Source: Marinomonas transparens
GTDB taxonomy: Bacteria > Pseudomonadota > Gammaproteobacteria > Pseudomonadales > Marinomonadaceae
Reading direction: 5' to 3'
DNA length: 64,000 nucleotides
NCBI RefSeq assembly: GCF_016463975.1
Contig: NZ_JAEMNX010000005.1
Coordinates: 1-64,000 of the forward strand
The position numbers and the translations under genes are program-made. The notes beneath the pieces are model-generated. The model was not told where the DNA came from. It did no database searches and saw only the letters and a list, made by a program, of their open reading frames with translations. Below, one piece after another: positions 1 through 8,225 of the stretch (position 1 is the stretch's first letter; every line of letters starts with the position of its first letter).

Positions 1-986
1 GCACCCAGTTCCGCAGCGTTGTAGATGCCATCTTCACCGGCACTGTCCAACACGATGCTGGGGGGCGCAATATCAGTATCCACCGTCACATTAAAGTCCG
101 ACGTGGCATCGCTTTCATTGCCCGCCACATCCGTCGCTTTGACATTTAACTGGTAATCATTGCCGTTGGTTAGACTCGCTCTGTAAGTCCAATCACCATT
201 TGATTCAACAATCGCATCACCCAGCAGCTCATCACCGTTATACACTTTGACCGTTGAACCCGCTTCTACCGTACCGGACAACAGCAAGTTGGTGTCGTCT
301 GTTCTGTCCCCCGATGTCAACGTGCCCGTCACGCTACCCACATCATCCGTGACCACATCAATCGACACCTCCGGCGCACTCGTGTCCGCGGTCACAGCGA
401 AACTAGCTGTGGCACCACTTTCATTGCCCGCCGCATCCGTGGCTGTGGCGGTAAAATCATAGCCCTCGCCATTGGTCAAGGTCGCGCTGTAAGCCCAATA
501 AGCATCGTCATCTGTGATGACCTCACCCACATAAACACCCCCATCGTAAATGGTCACCGTCGCACCCGGCTCAGAGAACCCCGACAACAACAAGCTGGTA
601 TCATCCGTGCGGTCCCCCGACGTTAGACTCCCCGATACACTACCCACATCGTCAGTAACATCAGCCATCATAATAAAAGGGGCCTCAGTGTCCGTCATCA
701 CACTAAAATCTGGCGTGACCGCGATTTCATTGCCTGTAGAATCCGTCGCTTTTATATTTAAATAATAACTCCCCCCGCTGGCCAGTGCTGCATGATATGT
801 CCAGTCAGTACCTGTAACCGTGGCTTCACCTAACTCAACATTACCGTCGTAAATAGTCACCGCCAAACCCGCCGTAACCGTACCAGACAAGCGTAAATTG
901 GTATCGTCCGTAGTATCGCCAGACGTTAACTCACCCTGTATGTTGCCAACATTGTCAATAACAGAAATTAATTCCAAATCAGCCAT
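1..986 (-). CDS. Giant Ig-like repeat adhesin, 5' end only
   Basis: An open frame without stops runs from an ATG at 986 to the window edge, so only the N-terminal 328 or so residues are seen. GAGG lies about nine bases before the ATG. The product consists of bacterial Ig-like repeats of about 100 residues, each carrying a TDDVGSVxGxLTSGDRTDDT-type segment followed by LLLSG, a VTIYDG/VKVYNG strand and ATDxAGNES. Repeats begin near bases 986, 668 and 362. There is no Sec signal peptide, which fits type I secreted surface adhesins whose export signal is C-terminal; that end and any RTX or VCBS modules lie outside the window. The likely role is attachment or biofilm formation. The family assignment is strong from the repeats, but the exact function is inferred. 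Confidence 0.85.
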   Translation of the reverse strand, partial: MADLELISVIDNVGNIQGELTSGDTTDDTNLRLSGTVTAGLAVTIYDGNVELGEATVTGTDWTYHAALASGGSYYLNIKATDSTGNEIAVTPDFSVMTDTEAPFIMMADVTDDVGSVSGSLTSGDRTDDTSLLLSGFSEPGATVTIYDGGVYVGEVITDDDAYWAYSATLTNGEGYDFTATATDAAGNESGATASFAVTADTSAPEVSIDVVTDDVGSVTGTLTSGDRTDDTNLLLSGTVEAGSTVKVYNGDELLGDAIVESNGDWTYRASLTNGNDYQLNVKATDVAGNESDATSDFNVTVDTDIAPPSIVLDSAGEDGIYNAAELG

Positions 987-1959
987 AATCTTTTACCTCT
1001 ATCTTCTTCCCTCTGCGCAATATAAAGTCAAAGGAAGTATCAAATGTTAATTAAAAATCCATCTTTTACAGGTCATTCAAATCGGATACAGTCAATTCCT
1101 CCATACTGTGTAACGTGTTGTAGGACGTAATTACCACGCTAGCTTGAGCTGCGCTGTAATCACAGCGTGTATAGATCAAGGAACGACAAAAGCAGTTGAC
1201 GTTCCTTACGGGCTAAAAGTAAATATCAATCCGCAATGTCAGCTTGATCCAATAAATAGCCTGCATGCTCTTTGGCTAACTCTTGTTTCATATTCACCAG
1301 CTCAATGTATGCAAGGGCCACCAACAAACGATTACACATAATTACAAATAGATACTTTTACGCATTATCTGTACTAGAAAAATAGAATGTCAGTCTCAAA
1401 TCTCTCAAACCTCTCGATATTAAAAAAATAAAAACTCACCCCTATTAATTGAGAAAATCCATCAAAAGACATTTCGGTAACATCACGAGCTAAAACCAAG
1501 ACGAAATAACATAGATAAAGGAGTGGACACTTACATGAATGTAAGTATTGAGGCGATGCAAGATGCCAAAGACAATGCGTTATCTTTCTGCACGCCAGCA
1601 GCAGGATGCGTAAACCATCGCCACGATTCTAGTCAATAAAAGAGACATTAATCTGTAAGACGAGCAAGAAATCCGACTTCCGCATTCTAAAAATCATTCT
1701 ATTTGGCAGCCATAGCAAAGGCACACAGGTCTACGACCCAACCAATGGCTATGTGAGTGATTACGATGTATTGGTGATTGTGAAGCAAGAAGAAGTGGAA
1801 GAGTTTAACATCTAGAACAAAGCGGAAGATGGGGTTATCTCTTTGTTTTGTAGGTGTAAAAGTTATATTTTTGGTTTTCTGTCAAAGGGGCTGACATATC
1901 GACATATTAAAAATAACCATTATCATAGCCATGATAGGGAAATAAGGTAACATACCACC
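987..1959. other. Gene-poor stretch before the HEPN gene
   Basis: This stretch holds the adhesin promoter region and, from about 1641 to 1858, a broken copy of the downstream nucleotidyltransferase gene. A short frame at 1144-1341 has no recognisable domain and no ribosome-binding site, and I do not call it. The rest shows no gene. Confidence 0.6.
1641..1858 (+). pseudogene. Truncated copy of the nucleotidyltransferase-HEPN gene
   Basis: Bases from about 1641 to 1830 closely match 2038-2235 inside the intact gene, including the stretch encoding LFGS.....GTQVYDP and SDYDVLVIV. A TAG replaces the Trp codon of the sequence matching EEFDIWNKAEE. Right after this the sequence jumps to GGGGTTATCTCTTTGTTTTG, which matches DNA downstream of the intact gene's stop codon near 2922. 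The copy therefore keeps an early part of the gene and the 3' flank but has lost most of the coding region, including all of HEPN. It is a dead duplicate. Confidence 0.8.
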
Positions 1960-2868
1960 ATGAGAACCAACTTCGATCACCTCACCCTGCGCCAACAAAT
2001 GAGTGTACCTATTATTTCTACGGTGCTGCTCGATGAGATGGACACTTACTTACTGGGCAAGACCAGCAAGAAAAAGCATTTTCGCATCTTAAAAATCGTT
2101 TTGTTTGGCAGCCAAGCCAAGGGCACACAGGTCTACGACCCCGCCAATGGTTATGTTAGTGATTACGATGTATTGGTGATCGTCAACCAAGAAGAACTGG
2201 TGGAAGAATTTGACATCTGGAACAAAGCGGAAGAAAAAATCGAACGCCGTATCGGTCGGCCACTGGGCCTGATCGTGCACTCCATACACGACATCAACCA
2301 ACGCCTACACGAAGGCCAATACTTCTTCAAAGACATCCGTGAAGAAGGCATCGAAATCTACGCCAGTGACACACGAGAACTCCCCCGCCCCGGTAATTTA
2401 ACCCAAGACGAGCAAAAAACCATTGCGGAAAAACATTATGAACAATGGTTCAAAAGCGCCAATGGATTTTTAAAGCACTTCACAATTGATATGGAGGATA
2501 AGGAATACAAACTAGCAGCCTTTCACCTACACCAAGCAGCCGAACGCTTTTATTCTTGCACCCTATTAGTCCACACCAACTACCTACCCAAAACCCACAA
2601 TATCGAACTCTTACGTTCCTACTGCATCCGCCAAGACCCACGCTTCATCGAGCAATTCTCCCTCGACGGCATCGCCCAAACACAACGCTTCCAGAAACGC
2701 AGCTTCCAACGACTCAAACGCGCCTACGTGGATTCCCGTTATTCCGAACACTACGAAATCACCGAAGAAGAACTCAACTGGTTAGCGGGGGAAGTGGAGA
2801 AATTGAAAATTCTCACAGAAGAGATTTGCCAAGCGAAAATTGCCAGCTTCGCAGGTGAAGAAGCCTAA
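1960..2868 (+). CDS. MNT-type nucleotidyltransferase fused to HEPN domain
   Basis: A 302-residue protein. The N-terminal half (about residues 40-125) is a Pol-beta-type nucleotidyltransferase with GSQAKG followed by SDYDVLVIV, the metal-binding GS...DxD pattern. The C-terminal half (about 160-295) is a HEPN domain with FHLHQAAERFY, LPKTHNIELL and DSRYSEHYEIT. Separate MNT and HEPN proteins form toxin-antitoxin pairs in which the MNT partner AMPylates the HEPN RNase; here both are in one chain. I see no clear canonical RX4-6H RNase motif, so nuclease activity is doubtful. AAGG lies about 12 bases before the ATG, which is weak. The gene stands alone, with a degraded copy directly upstream. Domain calls are firm; the biological role is unknown. 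Confidence 0.85.
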   Translation: MRTNFDHLTLRQQMSVPIISTVLLDEMDTYLLGKTSKKKHFRILKIVLFGSQAKGTQVYDPANGYVSDYDVLVIVNQEELVEEFDIWNKAEEKIERRIGRPLGLIVHSIHDINQRLHEGQYFFKDIREEGIEIYASDTRELPRPGNLTQDEQKTIAEKHYEQWFKSANGFLKHFTIDMEDKEYKLAAFHLHQAAERFYSCTLLVHTNYLPKTHNIELLRSYCIRQDPRFIEQFSLDGIAQTQRFQKRSFQRLKRAYVDSRYSEHYEITEEELNWLAGEVEKLKILTEEICQAKIASFAGEEA

Positions 2869-3120
2869 AAAACATGACAGTTCCCTCCCCTTATGGCTTT
2901 CAAGGGGAGGGTTAGGGAGGGGTTATGTCTTTGTTTTTATTGGGTTTCTATTCGATAGCTTTGTATTCCGACTCGCTTTACTGTGTCACATGAGTTAATC
3001 ATGGTAGTTCAATCAGAATTACGTCAAAGGGACTTCTTCGGGGGAGAGAGTGTAGTGCTCTAATAGAACTGGACACCTTTTCGAGCTGATAACCTTCGAC
3101 TCTTCTAGTGAGCTTTATAG

Positions 3121-3150
3121 AAAAGGGCTTTGACCCCGACGGTCGGGTAG
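3121..3150 (-). repeat. Fragment of dispersed repeat family (copy E)
   Basis: Reversed, this segment reads CCCGACCGTCGGGGTCAAAG followed by CCCTTTT. The same tail occurs at 46593-46612 (GGGGTCAAAGCCC) and 58359-58374 (CCCGACCGTCGAGGTC). It is a partial copy in the opposite orientation. Confidence 0.55.
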
Positions 3151-3176
3151 AAGACAGAGTTCACAATGTTGGTATT

Positions 3177-3285
3177 GGGGTCAGATCAAGAAATAGCTTC
3201 CTCTGATGCGTATTAGGAAAACTACAATCCAATGTTCAACTGATACAGTTTATAGACGCAGCTATTCTATTTTTGATCTGACCCC
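3177..3285. repeat. MITE-like inverted-repeat element
   Basis: The ends are inverted copies of each other: GGGGTCAGATCAA at 3177-3189 and TTTTGATCTGACCCC at 3271-3285, with further imperfect pairing inward (AAATAGCT against AGCTATTCTAT). The element is about 109 bp and has no coding capacity. GGGGTCAGATC-type ends are often seen on small non-autonomous repeats in gammaproteobacteria; which transposase would mobilise it is unknown. Confidence 0.6.
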
Positions 3286-3363
3286 AAACCTGATTTTGAT
3301 GAGCAGATAATAAAAAACCAATCATTTGAAATGACTGGCTTTGAAAGATAAAGACATTAATTG

Positions 3364-3744
3364 CTAACCTGTTGCTTCAAATTCATCTATGCGTAACTTT
3401 GCCGTTCCGTCATCCTGCAATACCCAAAGCTCTTTTGTAATAACCCCCTTCGCCTTGTTCATCTGCCACCCAGACGATAATACGGCACAGCTTCCATCTA
3501 TGACTTCAATTTCAGGGTTTATATAGTCAACATCTGAAAATCCATCGTCGATCAGTTTCTGCCAAAAGGCGGCGATCTCCTCCGTGCCTGTAAAGGTTCC
3601 AAAGGGGCTTGCCACCATGACGGCATCGGCTTCATATTGTGATGCACAGCCCTTTGCATCACCTTTATTAAATGCCGTTTTCCATTTTTCACTGGCATTT
3701 TTTAAAGCACTTACCACCATTGTTTTCTGTTCATCTGATATCAT
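3364..3744 (-). CDS. SnoaL/NTF2-like domain protein
   Basis: A 126-residue protein with the NTF2-like (DUF4440/SnoaL) fold signature: a helix with KWKTAFNKGDAKGCASQY, then DAVMVASPFGTFTGTEEIAAFW, then a strand with VIDGSCAVLSSGW. This family includes small isomerases, hydrolases and proteins of unknown function, and substrate cannot be read from sequence. The start was placed at the ATG of MISDEQKT because GGAGG lies five bases upstream; longer in-frame starts lack such a site. It is cytosolic, with no signal peptide. The neighbour on the same strand is an exported ABM-domain protein, separated by 164 bases. Confidence 0.7.
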   Translation of the reverse strand: MISDEQKTMVVSALKNASEKWKTAFNKGDAKGCASQYEADAVMVASPFGTFTGTEEIAAFWQKLIDDGFSDVDYINPEIEVIDGSCAVLSSGWQMNKAKGVITKELWVLQDDGTAKLRIDEFEATG

Positions 3745-3908
3745 TTTTTCCTCCATTTTATCATCTGTCATTTGAGCAACTGACACCTTGATGCAGTGCA
3801 GTATTTTAGCGCGCCATACATAATTAACTGTTTTTTTCGATAGCAAAAAAATTCATTTAAAAGCCAATAGTTATTTAGCGCATAATGCTGAATATAGTTC
3901 ACAATAAA

Positions 3909-4664
3909 TTATTTTCCTGCTTCGGCAAGAATCTCAAAATTATGAATATTCTTAAGTACACCGTTTTCCCAACCTCCCACGACAAGGCCATCCGCTTGGA
4001 CTTTGAGCGCAGCAGCAACTTTGCCAGAAAAGTGCGCCGCCCTTCCGCTTTCATCAGTAAAGGTGTCAAAAATTGCAAAGGTGTTGTCATCTAATTTAAG
4101 CGATGTCCACAATAACGTCTTGGGTTCAGTTTGCTCGATAATCGACGCTGCCCCCGTCAATAATTGCTCTAAGGCCTGCGCTTTTCCAGCTTGAGCATTT
4201 AGTAGTATATAAGTTGCCTGCGTTGCATTTTCTGATATTTTACTGGGCTCTTTATAGGACAAAACCGCAGAGTTAGTAACATTCGCTACAACACCCTTAT
4301 CCCAACCTTTTGCTACTAAACTATCAGAATGGGCTCGCAATGCTGCTGCCACTTGACCTGCAAAGTGTTCAGCTCGGCCTGCTTCATTAGGGAAAAAGTC
4401 AAAAATCCCGAAGCTTCCATCGGTTTTTTTCAGTGCATACCAATATAGAGTGTTAGGCTCTGTCTGGGCGACCAACTTTGCTCCTTCAGTAAGAAAATTA
4501 GCGAGATTTTTGCCTTCATCAGATTTTGCTTCAAATGGAATGTAGGTTGCTTCTTTCATAATAGACTCCTGTTTTTGTGTGTTTTGCGCGTGCGCGGCAG
4601 ATGTGCTTATAAACATGAACATCAGTATCGCTAAGTAAAAAAACGTGCCCTGTATTGGCTTCAT
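3909..4664 (-). CDS. Exported tandem ABM-domain protein
   Basis: A 251-residue protein with a signal peptide (hydrophobic residues 8-24, cleavage near AHA-Q) followed by two copies of an antibiotic-biosynthesis-monooxygenase (ABM, YgiN-like) domain, about residues 38-135 and 145-245. The halves align: EPNTLYWYALKKTDGSFGIFD against EPKTLLWTSLKLDDNTFAIFD, and GRAEHFAGQVAAAL against GRAAHFSGKVAAAL. Single ABM domains usually dimerise, so an internal duplication makes a built-in dimer. ABM proteins bind quinones, polyketides or haem; a periplasmic one is less usual. It is divergent from the GlxA-type regulator at 4782, which may control it. Confidence 0.75.
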   Translation of the reverse strand: MKPIQGTFFYLAILMFMFISTSAAHAQNTQKQESIMKEATYIPFEAKSDEGKNLANFLTEGAKLVAQTEPNTLYWYALKKTDGSFGIFDFFPNEAGRAEHFAGQVAAALRAHSDSLVAKGWDKGVVANVTNSAVLSYKEPSKISENATQATYILLNAQAGKAQALEQLLTGAASIIEQTEPKTLLWTSLKLDDNTFAIFDTFTDESGRAAHFSGKVAAALKVQADGLVVGGWENGVLKNIHNFEILAEAGK

Positions 4665-4781
4665 AATATGCCCTCGTGTGGTTATCGAGAGGCCAGTATA
4701 AACGTCAACTTCTCTTGACCTGCAGTGGCAAAAAAGACATCATCCATGCAATATTTGCCACCCACTTAAAAAGAGCCATTT

Positions 4782-5777
4782 ATGACAACAATAGTGATTC
4801 TTTGCATTAATAATGCGCTACCATCTGGTCTAATGGGTATCAATGACCTGCTAGCATTAAGCGGCTTACATTTTGTGCAAAAATCTGAAGATAAAGCGCT
4901 ATCCAAGATCGAATGGAACCCAAAGGTAATTTTTGCTAATCAGGATGGGCGTTCAATTACTGACGGTCACGGGCGTATTTTTGAAGTGGACTCCGACTTA
5001 GACTCCATCCGTCATTGTGATGCGGTATTGGTGCCCGGTTTCATTCCGAACGAACAAGGTCATCCTCCCTTAGCAATGACAGATTCAAAAACACAATCTT
5101 GGTTACGAACACACTATGAACAAGGAACGCTCATGTGTGGATCTTGTAGCGGAGTGTTTGTACTCGGGGAAGCTGGCATTCTTAATAACCGACGATGCAC
5201 CACAACATGGTGGTTGCATGATGAGTTAAAACAACGCTTTCCTAAAACAAATGCGGTGTGGGCAAGCGGGTTAATCGATGACAATGGCATCATCACTGCT
5301 GGAGGACCACTGTCTTGGGTAAACATAACTCTGCATATCGTAAAAAGGCTGGCCGGTACTGAAACAGCAGAGGTGGTGGCTGATTTTTCAGTAGTCGACG
5401 CAATACCAAAGTCTCAAAATTTATATGTGCCAGAAGGCTATCAAGCTTCAAAAAGTCCGTTTTTAGCAAAAGCTGAATATGCCGTTCGTAAAGCCCACTA
5501 TCAAACCATGAGCGCACCCGATTTAGCCAAGGTGATGGCAATTTCTGAACGCACACTAAACCGAAAATTAAAAGACCTGACAGGGGAAACACCTAAGGCT
5601 TTTATTGATGGGATTCGTGTAAGCCATGCTTGCACATTATTGCTTACCACCAACAAATCGGTGAAGGAAATCGCTTTCTCGCTAGGCTACTCTGATGACG
5701 GCGTATTTCGCCGCCTCTTCAAACAGAAAATGAAAATGGCACCTTCCGTTTATCAGCAACAAAGAAACAATCATTAA
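4782..5777 (+). CDS. GlxA-family AraC-type transcriptional regulator
   Basis: A 331-residue regulator. Residues 1-190 form a DJ-1/PfpI (class I glutamine amidotransferase-like) sensor domain with the nucleophile-elbow segment MCGSCSGVFVLGEAG; residues 225-325 are an AraC DNA-binding domain with two helix-turn-helix motifs (MSAPDLAKVMAISERTLNRK and VKEIAFSLGYSDDGVFRRLF). GlxA-type proteins control catabolic or stress genes in response to small molecules; the ligand here is unknown. The gene is divergent from the exported ABM-domain gene with 117 bases between them, a usual layout for a regulator and its target. Confidence 0.88.
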   Translation: MTTIVILCINNALPSGLMGINDLLALSGLHFVQKSEDKALSKIEWNPKVIFANQDGRSITDGHGRIFEVDSDLDSIRHCDAVLVPGFIPNEQGHPPLAMTDSKTQSWLRTHYEQGTLMCGSCSGVFVLGEAGILNNRRCTTTWWLHDELKQRFPKTNAVWASGLIDDNGIITAGGPLSWVNITLHIVKRLAGTETAEVVADFSVVDAIPKSQNLYVPEGYQASKSPFLAKAEYAVRKAHYQTMSAPDLAKVMAISERTLNRKLKDLTGETPKAFIDGIRVSHACTLLLTTNKSVKEIAFSLGYSDDGVFRRLFKQKMKMAPSVYQQQRNNH

Positions 5778-6021
5778 ATCCAGCCTTTTAGAATATCCCC
5801 ACATGCAAGAGGAAGCCACAAAGGGTAGCTAGTGAAGGAGAAAAATTAGCAAACCACATGCTAAAACCATTGAATTTACCGACTTCTTAATATGCATATT
5901 TTATTAAATTCCGTAGCCCCTTATCCATTGATACTAAAGGCTTTCTAATCTTCTACCAGTACAAAACGCGCACAATGAGTTGATTAAAAATAGCTCATCC
6001 ACACTTTCTGAGCTCATACAG

Positions 6022-6356
6022 CAGAAGAACGAACTTCGACGACTCTTTATCAAGGAACGGATTGCGCGACTACTCGGAGTTTCAGGGTCAGTTGAAACAA
6101 GCCTTATTAAACAGAAAAAAACACTCTATGCCTTACTCTATCGAGCGTCTTGCGAAACCCGATATTTAGCCAAGCTAATCCGACGTTTTGGGCTGAAAGT
6201 CCGACAAGCGAATTTTTGGTTACTTTTTGGGCGCTAGCAAAAAGTTACCCGCTCAGCAGAGCGGAATAAAGCTTAGAAATAACAAAGCGTTTGAATGGAA
6301 ACGACATAACTAATAAACCAATGAACTAGATATAAAAAGGGGCAAAGCCCCTTTAT
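6022..6356 (+). repeat. Dispersed repeat, copy A (most complete)
   Basis: This roughly 330-bp unit shares a series of blocks, in the same order, with 46267-46612: CAGAAGAACGAACTTCGA, TATCGAGCGTCT.GC.AAA, CGTTTTGGRCTGAAAGTCCGA, AGTTACC.GCTCAGC, CGGAATAAAGCTTAG and a GGGG.CAAAGCCC tail. It contains a perfect hairpin CCGCTC-AGCA-GAGCGG at 6249-6264. Shorter copies occur near 3121, 45719 and 58281. It does not encode a recognisable protein. Confidence 0.75.
6333..6354 (-). terminator. Terminator of the F420 operon
   Basis: An eight-base-pair stem (AAAGGGGC / GCCCCTTT, loop of three) is followed, read leftward, by TTTTTA. It lies 29 bases past the stop of the last gene of the operon. Confidence 0.75.
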
Positions 6357-6383
6357 AACCCACCCGCTGCCTGCTGATGCCAA

Positions 6384-7388
6384 TCAACCATTAAAAGCCG
6401 GAATAATCTCCCGTCCATATTTGGCGATGATTTCTTCTTCATCGCCACTGTCTAAATAGATATTAAACTGGGTCGTTCCTGCGGCTTCAAGGTCTTTGAT
6501 TTTAGCTATGTGGTCTTCCACCGTGCCCAGTACACAGAAGCTTTTGACTATGTCTTCGGTGATGAAGTCTAGGAATGGATTATCGCTTTGGCCGTGTTTG
6601 GAGTAGTCGTAGCCTTTGCGATTTTCGATGTAATCGGTGAGGCTTTTTGGTACAAGACCGGATTCGCTGCCGTATTTTTCCACTATGTCGGCCACGTGGT
6701 TACCCACCATGGCAGGGAACCATTTGGTGTGTTCGATGCAGTAGTCCATGTCGCCAAAGTAGGCCGGTGCGGCGGCTTGTACTTTAAAGTTAGACATATC
6801 TCGGCCTGCTTCTTCACCGGCACTGATCGCTTGGTCTTTAAACCATTTAACCAGATCAGGGTCACCTATCTGTAGGATCAAGCCATCCCCCACTTGTCCG
6901 GCGGTGGCGAGGGCTTTGGGGCCGTAAGCACCGATCCACACAGGTAATTCGTAGCCCGTTGCCCAAGGTAGTTTCACTGGCTCTGGGCATTCGCCGTATT
7001 CCACCTCTTCGCCCCGTACCATGGCTTTTACCTTGGTGGTAAATTCCGATAAACGCGCCAAGGTCGCCGGTTTTTTGCCCATCACGCGCATGGAGGAATC
7101 GCCACGCCCAAGGCCAATATCAAAACGGCCATTACTTTGGTGCGCCAAGCTTGCGTATAGGCTGGCAGACAATGACCAATCGCGGATATTCGGGTTGGTC
7201 ACGCAGGGGCCAAAGCGCATTTTTTGGGTGTGTTCCATACACATGGCCATGGCCACGAAGGATTCACGCCACAAAATGTGCGAATCGTAAAACCAGCAGT
7301 AGGTAAAACCCGCTGCTTCCGCTTGTCGCACTAAATTTCTGGCACGGTCTGGGCTGACAAAACCTTTAAACGTAATACCAAATTCCAT
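6384..7388 (-). CDS. LLM-class F420-dependent oxidoreductase
   Basis: A 334-residue TIM-barrel protein of the luciferase-like monooxygenase class, resembling the F420-dependent subgroup (TIGR03842/CPS_4043 type, from memory). Supporting segments are the N-terminal FGITFKGFVSPDRARNLVRQ, NPNIRDW, GRFDIGLGRGDSSMRVMGKK, PVWIGAYGPKALATAGQVGD and the C-terminal CVLGTVEDHIAKIKDLEAAG. These enzymes transfer hydride between F420H2/F420 and a substrate. GAGGAA lies six bases before the ATG. It is the last gene of the leftward cof operon, 98 bases after the F420 reductase. Its neighbours are pyrimidine-catabolism genes with no dihydropyrimidine dehydrogenase, so I infer that it reduces a pyrimidine or related compound. 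The cofactor class is well supported; the substrate is a hypothesis. Confidence 0.85.
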   Translation of the reverse strand: MEFGITFKGFVSPDRARNLVRQAEAAGFTYCWFYDSHILWRESFVAMAMCMEHTQKMRFGPCVTNPNIRDWSLSASLYASLAHQSNGRFDIGLGRGDSSMRVMGKKPATLARLSEFTTKVKAMVRGEEVEYGECPEPVKLPWATGYELPVWIGAYGPKALATAGQVGDGLILQIGDPDLVKWFKDQAISAGEEAGRDMSNFKVQAAAPAYFGDMDYCIEHTKWFPAMVGNHVADIVEKYGSESGLVPKSLTDYIENRKGYDYSKHGQSDNPFLDFITEDIVKSFCVLGTVEDHIAKIKDLEAAGTTQFNIYLDSGDEEEIIAKYGREIIPAFNG

Positions 7389-7486
7389 AATAAGTTCCTC
7401 TTGTGATTGTGTTTTTTAATAATGTTTCAATAAAGTGTGACGCTGCCCTGAACAGCTTTTCACTATGTCATGCACCTAGATTTCGA

Positions 7487-8182
7487 TTAGTGACCTTCTG
7501 GGGGACAAATACGAACCCCCGCATGGGAAAAAGGCACCTCTTTAGAAATATTCAGACGAATCAAAATCGGCGTAAGCGCTTCAATACAGCGGGCACTTTC
7601 TGCCAAGCCTGCGTTATAGGCTTTGGTGCCCATGGTGTCGATTAAGGCCATGACGCGTTTTTTCGCCGCTAAATCATTCCCACACACCAAGATGTCACAA
7701 TTGATCGGACGGGAAAGGTCGTTCAGTGTCACGGCGGAAACATTATGCAAGGCGCCGACAACAGGAATCGCTTCGCCTAGCAAGGCTTGCGCGGCTTCCG
7801 TTACCGAACCTTCTTCTGGCATTTGCACGGCTTTGGGGTTACCCGGTGCCAGTGGTACCACAATGTCGACCAAGGTTTTGCCCACTAACAACGGCGCGAG
7901 CGTGGTTAAGGTGTCATCATGCCCACTGTAGGGAACCGACAAAATAACCAAGTCAGCGGCGGCTTTTGTGGCGTCCTCCATGCTCAAGCCCATAATGTCG
8001 GCTTCTGTGCCGTTTTTTTCTTTTAAGTTGGCGATCAATTCATCCGCGCAGGCTTGGGCTTTTTGTGCATCACGGGAGCCTAATATCACACTGATTCCCG
8101 CCATGGCTAAACGCTGGGCTAAGCCTTTACCTTGTGGGCCAGTGCCGCCAATAATGGCAACGTTATTCATCGTGTCATTCAT
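7487..8182 (-). CDS. fno: NADPH:F420 oxidoreductase
   Basis: A 231-residue protein with an N-terminal Rossmann motif ([19 protein letters not shown]) and SRDAQKA for NADP phosphate binding, then [16 protein letters not shown], a [10 protein letters not shown] segment and the C-terminal F420-binding region. It exchanges hydride between NADPH and F420, here presumably making F420H2 for the neighbouring LLM enzyme. I chose the ATG at 8182 ([13 protein letters not shown]), with GGTGA about eight bases upstream. An in-frame start at 8245 would add an Asp/Asn-rich tail of about 20 residues and overlap the cofE stop. It is the sixth gene of the operon. In archaea and actinobacteria the enzyme can run either way; the direction here is inferred from context. 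Confidence 0.88.
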   Translation of the reverse strand: MNDTMNNVAIIGGTGPQGKGLAQRLAMAGISVILGSRDAQKAQACADELIANLKEKNGTEADIMGLSMEDATKAAADLVILSVPYSGHDDTLTTLAPLLVGKTLVDIVVPLAPGNPKAVQMPEEGSVTEAAQALLGEAIPVVGALHNVSAVTLNDLSRPINCDILVCGNDLAAKKRVMALIDTMGTKAYNAGLAESARCIEALTPILIRLNISKEVPFSHAGVRICPPEGH

Positions 8183-8225
8183 CGTTGTTTCACCATTTTT
8201 TTCATCGTTATTGTCATCGTTGTTT

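Larger units (their letters stand above)
2869..3363. other. Intergenic stretch with repeat remnants
   Basis: No gene is seen. The stretch contains a GC-rich run at 2883-2930 (a segment of it recurs after the pseudogene copy), a fragment of the dispersed repeat family at 3121-3150, and a small inverted-repeat element at 3177-3285. Confidence 0.6.
5778..6383. other. Intergenic stretch, mostly a dispersed repeat
   Basis: No real gene. An 85-codon frame at 5980-6237 is produced by the repeat sequence itself (copy A, 6022-6356) and has no recognisable domain. The right end contains a terminator serving the leftward F420 operon. Confidence 0.6.

Noticed and set aside
1144-1341. 65-codon frame upstream of the pseudogene
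   Set aside because: No domain, no clear ribosome-binding site, and composition like the surrounding non-coding DNA.
3052-3115. Sequence resembling an IS3-type end (GAACTGGACACCTTTT)
   Set aside because: Only one end-like word, no second end and no transposase trace, so an insertion sequence cannot be supported.
5980-6237. 85-codon rightward frame after the GlxA-type gene
   Set aside because: It lies mostly inside dispersed repeat copy A, has no domain, and copy B cannot encode the same product.
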